41,059 nt of DNA from Oscillospiraceae bacterium (GTDB lineage Bacteria > Bacillota > Clostridia > Oscillospirales > Oscillospiraceae). Position numbers and translations under genes: made by a program. A model generated the notes under the pieces. It was not told where the DNA came from, did no database searches, and saw only the letters and a program-made list of their open reading frames with translations. The stretch covers positions 1-41,059 of the forward strand of contig JAAWNQ010000017.1 in the NCBI GenBank assembly GCA_022799035.1, given 5' to 3'. Below, in pieces: positions 7,237 to 16,400 of the stretch (position 1 is its first letter; the number at the start of each line of letters is the position of its first letter).

Positions 7237-7265
7237 TTGACTTTTCCCACCCCCTGCCGTATAAT
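7237..7265 (+). promoter_or_regulatory. Promoter of the frameshifted membrane protein gene
   Basis: TTGACT (7237-7242) and a perfect TATAAT (7260-7265) on the plus strand have a 17-base spacer, and lie back to back with the yjdF promoter. AAAGGAGG and ATG 7290 follow. Confidence 0.78.
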
Positions 7266-7289
7266 AATTTCCACGAAAGGAGGTCCGCC

Positions 7290-8398
7290 ATGGAAGCCAT
7301 TTTTTCCAGCATCTTAGTTTTCCTCTTTCTGCTCCTTCCTCCGATCCTGACCCTGTGCAACCTCCTCAACCTTTTCCGAAAGGCCCCCTGGCAGGAAACT
7401 CTCATCGACCGTCTCACTTTCCTGTTGGGTCCCCTCTTTATGGGCCTTCTCTGGTGGTTCTGGTCCGCTCCCGACTGGGACCAGCCCGTCTACATGAATT
7501 GGGAGCCCTATCTCCACACTCCCCTGGCCTCCTGGCATCTACCCACCGTCCTGGCCCTGCAGCCTGGGCCCTCCTCAGCTTCTGGACCCTGCACTTCCTC
7601 TGGGAGCGTCTTCCTCCGATCCCCACGGTCCTTTGCATCTCAGGGTTGGAGGTCGGCGCAGTCCTGTCTGTCCTGTTTCTCATCCAGCTCTCCCCCCATC
7701 TCATAGGCGGAGGGGTCCTGGGAGTATCGGACTGCTTCTATATGTCCCTGTTCCCCCTCAATTATCTTCTGATCCTCCCCCGCCTTCTGCGCCGGGCTAT
7801 CCGCTGCCAACTCTCCCGACTGGAGCAAGCCCCGCCCGATCCCGGCAGGTCATTCCTCCTCCTATGCCGCTCCCTCCTCTCCCGCAGTCTGGGCTGGCTC
7901 CTGGCCGGCTTTTTCCTGGCTCTCCCCCTGCTGTTCCTTCTCCTGGCCATCCTGGTTCTTTTCGGCCAGGCTCCCGACGCCGCCGTCCGGGCCTTCACCG
8001 AGACCAGCGACTGGACCCTGTCCCAAAAGATCTCCCCTCCCCCCATCGAGTATGACGCCCACTACCTCTGCACCGTCGCGGTGGGCGGCCATCCCGTCCT
8101 GGTAAAGCCTACCCGATACGGCCTCCGCCACGGCAAACGCATCGTGGTGAACCGCCAGCTCTGCGTGGCCAACGCCTTCGAGCAACTTCTCATGGAGCGT
8201 GCCCCCCACTTCCACCGGGCCGTACGGCAGTTCTATGATACCCACGGCTACCCTCTCTCCCAAAAGCTGACCACCCCCCTCCGGGCCGACATGACCTACC
8301 TTCTGATGAAGCCCCTGGAGTGGTTTTTTCTCCTGTGCCTCTACACCTTCGATCTCAAACCAGAGAACCGCGTCGCCCTGCAGTACACCGGGCGATAA
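7290..8398 (+). pseudogene. Multi-span membrane protein gene broken by a one-base frameshift (DUF6688-like)
   Basis: The first frame starts at ATG 7290 behind AAAGGAGG and gives two hydrophobic segments (residues 1-25 and 43-58). It then turns into low-complexity Ser/Pro sequence after about residue 90. A second frame takes over at about 7550-7570 and continues with membrane segments to a conserved-looking soluble end (EYDAHYLCTVAVGGHPVLV, later PLEWFFLLCLYTFDLKPENR). Adding one G near 7561 (reading LALAAW) joins the two into a protein of about 369 residues. The end of the protein resembles DUF6688 proteins of Firmicutes, from memory and with modest certainty. It is either a recent pseudogene, a sequencing or assembly error, or, less likely, a programmed shift. 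The promoter and ribosome site are intact. Confidence 0.72.
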
Positions 8399-8401
8399 AA
8401 A

Positions 8402-8432
8402 AGGAGCCCCGCCTGGTCTCAGGCGGGGCTCC
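8402..8432 (-). terminator. Terminator of nrdR
   Basis: GGAGCCCCGCCTG pairs with CAGGCGGGGCTCC around a very short loop, followed on the minus strand by TTTTTTAT. On the plus side no T run follows, so it mainly serves nrdR, whose stop is at 8437, though it also lies right behind the convergent membrane gene. Confidence 0.85.
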
Positions 8433-8436
8433 CCTC

Positions 8437-8892
8437 TCATTTCTCCTGCAGCAGCTTGTTCAGCTCGCTCATAAAGGTGCTGATGTCCTTGAATTGCCGG
8501 TACACCGAGGCAAACCGCACATAGGCCACCTCATCCATATCCTTCAACCGGTCCATGACCATCTCCCCGATCTGGGCGGAAGGCACCTCCCGGTTCATCT
8601 CGTTCTGAAGGATCTGCTCGATCTCGTCCACCATCTTCTCCATATTCTCAAAGGACACCGGCCTCTTTTCACAGGCCCGGATGATACCGTTGAGCAGCTT
8701 GCTGCGGTCAAAGCTCTGGCGGCTGCCGTCCTTCTTGATCACCACCACAGGCAGAGATTCCATCACCTCAAAGGTGGTGAACCGCTTGTGACACTCCAAG
8801 CACTCCCGACGGCGGCGGATGCTGGCCCCGTCCTCCGCGGGACGGGAATCCACCACCTTACTGTCCAGATAACCGCAAAACGGACATTTCAT
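8437..8892 (-). CDS. nrdR: Transcriptional repressor NrdR
   Basis: A 151-residue regulator that represses ribonucleotide reductase genes when dATP is bound. The N-terminal zinc ribbon has Cys3-Cys6 and Cys31-Cys34, with the following RRRREC and RFTTFE segments typical of the family. The ATP-cone domain covers about residues 48-138. Length is standard. No ribonucleotide reductase gene lies in the window, so it acts in trans. It lies 82 bases after folD, with a possible promoter of its own. Confidence 0.97.
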   Translation of the reverse strand: MKCPFCGYLDSKVVDSRPAEDGASIRRRRECLECHKRFTTFEVMESLPVVVIKKDGSRQSFDRSKLLNGIIRACEKRPVSFENMEKMVDEIEQILQNEMNREVPSAQIGEMVMDRLKDMDEVAYVRFASVYRQFKDISTFMSELNKLLQEK

Positions 8893-8941
8893 ATCTCAAC
8901 ACGCTCCTATGTAAATAGAGGTTGTGATTTTGCTGTTTTTC

Positions 8942-8970
8942 AGTTTACCATAAAAAAACAGCTTTGACCA
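8942..8970 (-). promoter_or_regulatory. Candidate promoter of nrdR
   Basis: On the minus strand TGGTCA (8965-8970) and TAAACT (8942-8947) are 17 bases apart, each matching four or five of six consensus positions. The -10 lies inside an inverted repeat (GCTGTTTTT ... AAAAACAGC, about 8931-8962), which might also act as an operator or a weak terminator after folD. Confidence 0.4.
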
Positions 8971-8974
8971 GCCC

Positions 8975-9817
8975 CTATCCCAAATTTTGCCGCCTTTGAG
9001 CCGCCAAAAGGGTGTTTTCCATCAAAGCCGCCCGGGTCATGGGCCCCACCCCTCCGGGTACCGGAGTCAGATAGGCCGCCCTCTCCGAGACCGGCTCAAA
9101 CTCCACATCGCCGCACAGCTTCCCCGCTTCATCCCGGTTCATGGCCACATCCACCACCACCGCCCCCGGCTTTACCATGTCGGCGGTGATAAGCCCTCTC
9201 CGGCCCACTGCCGCCACCAGGATATCCGCCTGTCGGCAGATCTCCCCCAGATCAGGTGTCTTGGAATGGCAGAGGGTCACTGTGGCGTCCTTTCGGAGAA
9301 GGAGCAGGGCCATGGGCTTGCCCACAATGTTGCTCCGGCCCACCACCACCGCCCGTTTTCCGGCAGGGTTGATCCCATACTCCTCCAGCAGATCCATCAC
9401 CCCTGCCGGGGTGCAGGACAAAAAGCCGGGCCGGCCAATAAGCAGGTTCCCAGCGTTCATCGGGTGGAACCCGTCCACATCCTTCCGGGGATCAATGGCC
9501 TCAATGACCGCCTCCTCGTTCAAATGCCCCGGCAGGGGCAGCTGTACCAGGATCCCGTCGATATCCTCCCTGCCGTTCAGGGTCTCCACCAGCTCCAACA
9601 GCTCCTCCTGGGTGGTCTCCTCCAGCAGGGCGTACTCCTCGCTGTAAAACCCGCACTCCTCACAGTCCTTCCGCTTGCTGGTCACATAGACCCGGGAGGC
9701 GGGATCGTTCCCCACCAGCACCACCGCCAGTCCGGGCCGTCTGGGCAGCTTCCCGGCCTCCTCCCGGACCCGCTCCTTGATCTTGGCCGCCAGAGCCTTT
9801 CCGTCAAGTCTCGTCAT
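8975..9817 (-). CDS. folD: Bifunctional methylenetetrahydrofolate dehydrogenase/cyclohydrolase
   Basis: A 280-residue enzyme interconverting 5,10-methylene-, methenyl- and 10-formyl-tetrahydrofolate with NADP(H). The catalytic YxxxK is Tyr44-Lys48 (YVTSK). Also seen are [16 protein letters not shown], the nucleotide-binding GRSNIVGKP and the C-terminal [13 protein letters not shown] 9817 is preferred over the in-frame ATG at 9823, because the G-rich ribosome site abuts 9823 and is 6 bases from 9817. The start lies inside the last codons of lgt (overlap about 14 bases), so the two are coupled. Confidence 0.96.
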   Translation of the reverse strand: MTRLDGKALAAKIKERVREEAGKLPRRPGLAVVLVGNDPASRVYVTSKRKDCEECGFYSEEYALLEETTQEELLELVETLNGREDIDGILVQLPLPGHLNEEAVIEAIDPRKDVDGFHPMNAGNLLIGRPGFLSCTPAGVMDLLEEYGINPAGKRAVVVGRSNIVGKPMALLLLRKDATVTLCHSKTPDLGEICRQADILVAAVGRRGLITADMVKPGAVVVDVAMNRDEAGKLCGDVEFEPVSERAAYLTPVPGGVGPMTRAALMENTLLAAQRRQNLG

Positions 9818-10784
9818 GGTCATCCCCCCTGGCCTCCTCCAAAATACTCTCCAGGGAGGGCTCCTCCTGAGATCCCTTCCCAGGCTCCTCTCCCCATTCC
9901 GTCTCAGGCTTCCCGGCCCGGGTCGCCTTTTTGGCCCTCACCTGATTTCCCCACAATTCCTCCGGGGTATGGGGCCTTCTAAGCTGAACCGCCAGGACCA
10001 CCGCCCCCGCCACAAAGGACAGGATGGCCAGCACCTGGGACACCCGAAGGCCGGTGGAGAAAAAGTAAAGACTGTCGGTCCGAAGCCCCTCGATCCAGGC
10101 CCGCCCCAGGCCATACCAGGCGACATAGCTCCAGAAAAGCTGTCCGTCAAATTTTCTGCGCTTCGCCACCACCAAAGCCAGCAGCAGAAACCCCGCCAGA
10201 TTCCAAAGGGACTCATACAAAAAGGTGGGGTGGACCTCCATGTACTGATAGACCCCGTTCACCGTGTCGTAGATCCCCATTCTCCACGGCAGGTCGGTCG
10301 CCCCTCCGTAGGCTTCCACGTTCACAAAGTTCCCCCACCGGCCCACAAGCTGTCCGATGAGCAGCCCGAACACCCCCAGATCGGCCAGAGACAGAAAACG
10401 GATCCCCCTCTTTTTACAAAAAATCAAAGCCACGATAATAGCCATGATCACCGCTCCGTAGATGGCAAGTCCGCCGTCCCAAATGCGGACCATCTGGGTG
10501 AAGTTCAGGCTCCCGTCACCGTTGCGGTACAGGTCCAGGTAAAAGATGATGTAGTATAGCCGCGCCCCGATGATACAAAGGGGCACGGCATACAACAGCA
10601 GGTCCACGATATCGTCCTGCTCAATGCCATAAATATCAGCCTTCCGGCTGCAATAGATCACCGCCATCAAAAACCCTGCGGCGATGATGATCCCATACCA
10701 ATGGATGGGCCAGCCAAATACCCGAAAGGCAATATCCTTTAAAGGTATCGACAACCCAAACCCAGGAAATGTCACCGTACTCAT
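9804..10784 (-). CDS. lgt: Prolipoprotein diacylglyceryl transferase
   Basis: A 326-residue integral membrane enzyme that moves diacylglycerol from phosphatidylglycerol to the lipobox Cys of prolipoproteins. The signature [13 protein letters not shown] is near residue 150, preceded by [12 protein letters not shown] follows near 190. About seven hydrophobic segments are visible. The last roughly 60 residues form a polar, charged tail absent from short Lgt proteins. Two adjacent ATGs (10787 and 10784) are possible; 10784 is 7 bases from GGAGG, against 4 for 10787. The start overlaps the yfmH stop codon. Confidence 0.95.
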   Translation of the reverse strand: MSTVTFPGFGLSIPLKDIAFRVFGWPIHWYGIIIAAGFLMAVIYCSRKADIYGIEQDDIVDLLLYAVPLCIIGARLYYIIFYLDLYRNGDGSLNFTQMVRIWDGGLAIYGAVIMAIIVALIFCKKRGIRFLSLADLGVFGLLIGQLVGRWGNFVNVEAYGGATDLPWRMGIYDTVNGVYQYMEVHPTFLYESLWNLAGFLLLALVVAKRRKFDGQLFWSYVAWYGLGRAWIEGLRTDSLYFFSTGLRVSQVLAILSFVAGAVVLAVQLRRPHTPEELWGNQVRAKKATRAGKPETEWGEEPGKGSQEEPSLESILEEARGDDHDET

Positions 10785-12067
10785 CATATTTCCTCCTTTG
10801 GCCGGATCACGGCAAGGGTGGATCTCTCCTCCCGGGCCGCCCGGCAGATACAGGCTTCCACATCGGCCTTGGTGATGGTCTCAAAGCACTGGGGGAAGGT
10901 AAAATATTCAAACCCGCTGAAATAGGCCATCGCCTGACTGACGCAGATATTCTCAAAGGAGTTGAGACTGCGGACCATATAGCCGTACGCCGCCTTTTTC
11001 AGCCGCTGAAACAGAGCCTCCTCGATCCCCTCCCGGCCGATCCTCTCCGCCTCCGCCAGCACGGCGGCTCTGACCGCCTCGGGGTCCCGGCTCTCCCCTC
11101 CCGCGCAGAGGAAGGCCGCCCCGGGATATGCCTCACAGCCATAGCTAAAGCTCTCGTTCACCAGCCCCTCACTGTAAAGCCTTGCATAGAGAGGGCTGGA
11201 GGTCCCCAACAGGGCTTCGCTGGCCAGATTTCCCGTCAGCTCCCACCGGAGCCACTCCTCCCCCTTGGCCGGAGGCGTATCCTTAAATCCCAGCTGGAAG
11301 ATGGGGGTAGATACCGCCATGGATTTCTCCCAGTTCCGTTTATGGGCCCGGGGTTCCTCCCTCTCTCCATAGTCCCGCTCCACGGCGGGGTGTCCTTTGG
11401 CCGGCAGTACCTCCCGGGCGATGGCGCTCACCCGTTCCGGATCCACGTCCCCCGCCACGCAGAGCACCATATTCCCCGGGTCATAGAAGGCGCGGTGACA
11501 GAGATTCAGGGTATCGGCAGTGATCTGAGCGATGGACTCCACCGTCCCGGCGATATTCACCTGGATGGGACTGTGGGCGTAAAGTCCCTCCAGCATCCCG
11601 TAAAACACCTGGGTGTCCGGCTCATCGTCCCCCATCCGGATCTCCTGGCCGATGATCCCCTGCTCCTTATCCACGCTCTCCTGGGTATAGTAAGGAACAG
11701 AGACAAAGGAGAGGAGGATCCTCAGGTTCTCCTCAAATTTGTCCGTCCCCTCAAAATAATACCCCGTCATGGAGGTGGAGGTAAAAGCGTTGGGGGATGC
11801 CCCGTTGGCCGCCAGATCCTGAAGGGCGTTGCCGTCCTCCGTGTCAAAGGTTTTGTGTTCCAGGAAATGGGCTACTCCCGCCGGGGTATCCAGCCACTGC
11901 CCGTCCAGCAGGAACCGCATATCCATGCCCCCGTAATTGGTGGCAAAAAAAGCATAGTTTTTCTGAAATCCAGGCTTGGGAGCCACGAAGATGTGGAGCC
12001 CATTGTCCAGCGCTGTGTGGAAAAGACTCTCTCCCACCCGTTCATACCGTTTTTCCTCCATGCTCAC
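10784..12067 (-). CDS. yfmH: M16 zinc peptidase, YfmH/YmfH type (catalytic subunit)
   Basis: A 427-residue peptidase of the pitrilysin/processing-peptidase fold. The inverted zinc site HFLEH is at residues 67-71, and a third ligand is probably Glu142 in GQEI. It pairs with the neighbouring non-catalytic M16 protein, as in the ymfF-ymfH pair of Bacillus and in families named 'EF-P 5-aminopentanol modification-associated' YfmF/YfmH. The link to EF-P is by family name only; efp is not in the window. Its ATG overlaps the yfmF stop by four bases (ATGA), and its stop overlaps the lgt start. Confidence 0.9.
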   Translation of the reverse strand: MSMEEKRYERVGESLFHTALDNGLHIFVAPKPGFQKNYAFFATNYGGMDMRFLLDGQWLDTPAGVAHFLEHKTFDTEDGNALQDLAANGASPNAFTSTSMTGYYFEGTDKFEENLRILLSFVSVPYYTQESVDKEQGIIGQEIRMGDDEPDTQVFYGMLEGLYAHSPIQVNIAGTVESIAQITADTLNLCHRAFYDPGNMVLCVAGDVDPERVSAIAREVLPAKGHPAVERDYGEREEPRAHKRNWEKSMAVSTPIFQLGFKDTPPAKGEEWLRWELTGNLASEALLGTSSPLYARLYSEGLVNESFSYGCEAYPGAAFLCAGGESRDPEAVRAAVLAEAERIGREGIEEALFQRLKKAAYGYMVRSLNSFENICVSQAMAYFSGFEYFTFPQCFETITKADVEACICRAAREERSTLAVIRPKEEI

Positions 12068-13344
12068 CCCTCCGTTCCTTTCAGGAAATAGACCGTATCC
12101 AGGCTAAGGCCCTTGGCGGCCTCGACAGCCTCCTCCACAGTGGCGGCCTCTACCCCCCGGGCCAGATCCCGGGGACTTTGGGTCTGCTCCGCCACCGCCT
12201 GGGCCAGCCACCAATCCTCCTGCCGTGACTGGCTGTCCGGTATGGTCAGAAGGGAGCTGACGGTATAGCTGCGGGCTCCGTCGATCTCCCAGGGCTCAAA
12301 TTCTCCCCTGCGGCAGGCCTCCAACTGGGCCAGGATCTCGTCCTCCGCCCGCTGTTTGTCGGCAAACTCCACCCCGGAGGACACCAGCATAACGCCCTTA
12401 TACCGGTCCAGGGAGGAGCTTGCGTAGTAGCACAGGGATAGCTTCTCCCGCACATGGAGGAACAGCTTTGCGGTGGTAGTCCCGCCAAACAGGGCATTGC
12501 AGAGGATCAGAGCGGGATACCTGGGGTCTCCCATGGCGATCCCCCCCGTCCGGAAGCCCATGGTCAGCTTTCCCTGGGCCACATCCAGACTCTCGGTGAC
12601 CTGCCGGACCTCTTTTGCCTTGGGAATGACCAGAGTCTCGCTCAGGGCATATCCCCCCTCCCGGGGAAGGCCCTCCAGCGCCCTTTCCAGAATGCGGCAG
12701 ACCTCCTGCTCATCTGTGAAACCGCAATAATAGATCTCCAGCCGGGAATGGGCCAACAGGGTCCTGTACTGTTCCCACGCGGACTGGGGCGTGATGGGCT
12801 CCACATCCTCCTCCCGGCCGATCCGTCCCACCCCGTAGGGCTCCTTGCCGCACATTTCCTCCACAAGACGGCTCACGGCATACTGCCGCTTATCGTTGAT
12901 CTCGGCCCGGATACGGTCGGCAAGATTGGCCTTCTCCTGCCGGGTGTAGTCAGAACAGAAGACCCCGTTCCGGGTATAGGGCCGCAGCAGCAGCTCCCCC
13001 ATAAGTCCGGCGGCCCTGTCCAGCACCCGGCTGCTGTCCAAGGTATAGGCGTCATCCAGAAAACTGCCCACAAAGCCCACACACTGGGTCTCTCCCCGCT
13101 TCCGGACAGCGGGCTCAATGGAGCCGCCGTAAAGCTCGTCCAAAGCGGCGGCCAGAGACTGCATGTCGGGATGCTCCGCGCTGCCCCGGCGGAGCAGATA
13201 GGGGATCAATCCATTCACCGCCGCCGTCTCCTCTCTCAAGGGAGTCAGCAGGGTCATGGAGAGCATGGAGGACTTGAATTTTTTGGTGTGGACCGAGGTG
13301 AGGAACACCCCGGGCATCAGTTGGCTCCGGGAAACTTCGCTCAT
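12064..13344 (-). CDS. yfmF: M16-like protein without zinc site, YfmF/YmfF type
   Basis: A 426-residue M16-fold protein. At the place where YfmH has HxxEH this protein reads YLLRRGSAEH, so the zinc ligands are missing. The second-half Arg/Tyr motif (FLHVREKLSLCYY) is kept. In two-subunit M16 peptidases one subunit supplies the metal and the other supplies this Arg/Tyr pair, so the two genes probably form a heterodimer. It is first in the operon yfmF-yfmH-lgt-folD, behind a promoter at 13389-13417. Confidence 0.9.
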   Translation of the reverse strand: MSEVSRSQLMPGVFLTSVHTKKFKSSMLSMTLLTPLREETAAVNGLIPYLLRRGSAEHPDMQSLAAALDELYGGSIEPAVRKRGETQCVGFVGSFLDDAYTLDSSRVLDRAAGLMGELLLRPYTRNGVFCSDYTRQEKANLADRIRAEINDKRQYAVSRLVEEMCGKEPYGVGRIGREEDVEPITPQSAWEQYRTLLAHSRLEIYYCGFTDEQEVCRILERALEGLPREGGYALSETLVIPKAKEVRQVTESLDVAQGKLTMGFRTGGIAMGDPRYPALILCNALFGGTTTAKLFLHVREKLSLCYYASSSLDRYKGVMLVSSGVEFADKQRAEDEILAQLEACRRGEFEPWEIDGARSYTVSSLLTIPDSQSRQEDWWLAQAVAEQTQSPRDLARGVEAATVEEAVEAAKGLSLDTVYFLKGTEG

Positions 13345-13388
13345 AAGGCCACCTTCCTTTCCGTACAGATGAGTCGCGCGTAAAAAAC

Positions 13389-13417
13389 ATTATACAACAG
13401 ATTTTTCCTTTTGGCAC
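13389..13417 (-). promoter_or_regulatory. Promoter of the yfmF-yfmH-lgt-folD operon
   Basis: On the minus strand TATAAT (13389-13394) and GTGCCA (13412-13417; four of six) are 17 bases apart, about 45 bases before the ATG at 13344. No terminator is visible after the large gene ending at 13440, so some read-through into this operon is possible. Confidence 0.6.
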
Positions 13418-13439
13418 CCTCTTATGAGAAAAAAGTCTT

Positions 13440-16400
13440 TTAATTTTCTCCTGCCACCGTGATTTCCAGCCGGTGCTCCCCCACCAGCCCCTCCAGGGGT
13501 ATCCTCTCTGTCTCAACCCCATCCAGAACGCGGGAGTTCCTCTCTTCCCGGCAGACCTGGATCAGAAGGCTTCCTCCCGCCCTTTTCCAACAGGCGGACC
13601 ACCCGTTCCATCCCGGGGGAAGATGGGGTTCTATTATCAAGCATTTATCCTTTACAGTTATCCCAAGCAAGCCCTCCACAGCCGCCTGATAAAACCAGCC
13701 GGCGGAGCCGGTATACCAGCTCCATCCTCCCCGCCCCAACTGGTCCGGGTGGGCGTACACATCCCCCGCCAGCACATATGGCTCAGCCAGGTAGGTCTCC
13801 TGGGAGTGGGTCTCAGGCAGAAGGGCGTGGAGCAGATCAGTCCCATCCTCCACCTTACCTGTCCTAAAGCAGGCCAGGGCCAACCAGGCGGCGGCGTGGG
13901 TATACTGCCCGCCGTTCTCCCGGACCCCGGGGAGATAGCCCCGAACATACCCAGGACGCTCCTCCCCCTCATCAAAGGCGGGGGTAAAGAGCTTCACAAG
14001 GCCGACCTCCCGGTCAAAGAGCCATTCCAGGGCGGAATCCAGAGCCTTCTCCGTCTTCTCCATATCCCCTCCCGCAAAGACAGCCCAGCTCTGGGGAATG
14101 GAGTCGATTTGGCACTCCTCAGAATCCTTACTTCCCAAGGGTTTTCCATAATCATACCAACCCCGGAGATACCACCGGCCGTCCCAAGCCTTTTCCGCCG
14201 CCCGTCTCAGCTTTTCTTCCCACTCCCGGCAGAGGGTCTGGGTCTCCCCATCCCCCCGAAAGGCCGCCAGGGGCCGGAAGCCTTCCAGCACAACGATGGC
14301 AAACCAGGTGAGCCATACGCTCTCTCCCTGTCCGCCGGCCCCCACCTCGTTCATTCCGTCGTTCCAATCCCCTGTCCCCATTTTCAGCAGTCCATGCTCT
14401 CCCGTTCCCCGCTCCAGCACAAGGGATAGAGCCCGGAGCGCGTGGGTGTAGACATCCTCCCGCTCCACGCCGGTGGAGGGTACGAAATACCGCTCTCCCT
14501 CCCCAGGTCTCAAGGTTTCTCCCGACAAGTAATTTACCTGTTCAGACAATATATTCCAGTCATTCCAGCTCTCCAGATACCGTTCCAGGCAGTAAGGCAG
14601 CCACAGCAGATCGTCGGAGATCCGGGTGCGGACCCCCCGGTTCCTCTCCCCATCCACCTCGTGCCACCAATGCTGTACGTCCCCCTCCTTGAACTGATGG
14701 GCACAGCAGCGCAGGATCTGCTCTCTGGCCCAACTGGGATCAAAGAGCAAAAGAGCCAAAACGTCCTGCAATTGATCCCGAAAGCCGTAAGCGCCGCCGT
14801 TTTGATAGGAGGAAGTTCTCCCCAAGAGACGGCAGGCTGTGGTCTGATAGAGTCCCCAGCCGTTCAGGTAGTGGTTTAGGGCGGGGTCGGGGGTATCCAC
14901 CTGGAGAGGCTGGACGATCTCCGTCCATTTTTTTCGGGTCTCTCCCCATACTTTTTCAAAATCAAGTTTGTCACTCTTTTGTAACCCATTTTTGTCTGTT
15001 TCCAGACAGATTTCACTGGATTCGGCCAAAAGATTGTAAACCCCGATACAATCTCCCTGGCGGATACACCTTAACTCCCCGGAACCCATTGGCAGAGAAA
15101 GGTGGAGGAGACGACAGTCCCGGTCCCAGGGTACCAGGGCGGTGGTCGTCACCTTCCCCCCACCCGGCCACTGCTTTTCCCATCTGGCCCATCCGAAACC
15201 GTAAGTCACGGTGACAGGCAGACCGTCTCCGTCGGCAAAAATACTGTGTGTCTCTCCACGGTAGGTCAGCAGAAACCACTCCGGTCCACCCACCGCAAGA
15301 GGATCGTTATTCCAGGCGGTGATGGGGCTTTCCCGGGAGTTTCCCTGCCAGAGATGGCCTCGCCCGGTCTCGTCGGTGAGCCAGCCGAAGCGGGGATTGA
15401 CCAAAAGCTGGTTCCAGCCCAGAGGAGGCAGACGGCCCTCTAATTCCATGCGAAATTCTCCGCCTTCCAGAAACGCCCAGCGGGGGAGCTCCCGGCTCTC
15501 TCTCCAGGGCAGAAGGGGCGGCTGAACGGGATCTTTTCCCGTCTCCTCCCAGTGGCCCTTAACGTCCATGGTGACGGCGGCCCAGTCCTTCCAGGGGTCG
15601 GGACCCTGGGGGCCCGGTCTCTCCACCAGATGGATCCCCCCCTTTTTACCCAGTTTCTCCTCCATCCCCAGGGCCTTTATGGTTCCGGAGAGGCTGGTCT
15701 TTTGGGGGCGGAGATAGCTCCCGCCGTCAGAGAGAAGAAACACCAGATCGAAATCAAATCCCAATTGGGTCAAAAGCCGGTGGACCTTCAGCGGGAAGGA
15801 ATCTATAGGATCCTCCTTCCCCTCGGGGGGAAGGACCGCAAGGATGGGCAGGTCCCCCGAGACCCCGTGGGCCCACAGGGCGGATTGGGGGGTCTGCCGG
15901 GGCTTGGAGGCCGGAAAGGCCAGGGCGGAGAGAAGATCGAACGCCCTCTCCCCCTCCCGGTTGGTGAGTTGGAGTTTTCGGAGCAGACCATCCAGAGGCC
16001 CCACCGTCTGGTCCGGGGCGGAGAGGACCGAGAGGGCGGTCTGCCGGGAGAGCTCCTCCCCATCCTCGAAGCTCAGGGCCAGTTTTAGATTCCAATGATC
16101 CCTCTCCCCCAAGGGAAAGCGGACCAGCAGGCAGGGGTCGATGACCGCCCCGGCGGTCTGTTGGGCAGGGTGGTCCAAAGCCTGGGCCAAAGCCCGGAGA
16201 CCGCCCCGGCCCAGAGCCTTCTCCCGGCTGGTATCCCACCGGGCCTCCTCCCTGTCCCAGAGAACGGTCAGGGTAGCCCTCCGGTCCCCGGTCCTGGGGC
16301 GGCGGGTAAAGCTGATCCCCCGGTCCAGGGCTTTGCTCTCCAAAGACAGTTTGGAGTAGGCCGGGTGGGCCTCATAGTCCCCCCTTTTTGCCAGGACGGG

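Noticed and set aside
10769-12091. Open frame of 440 codons on the plus strand
   Set aside because: Antisense to yfmH; composition and lack of a start signal mark it as a shadow.
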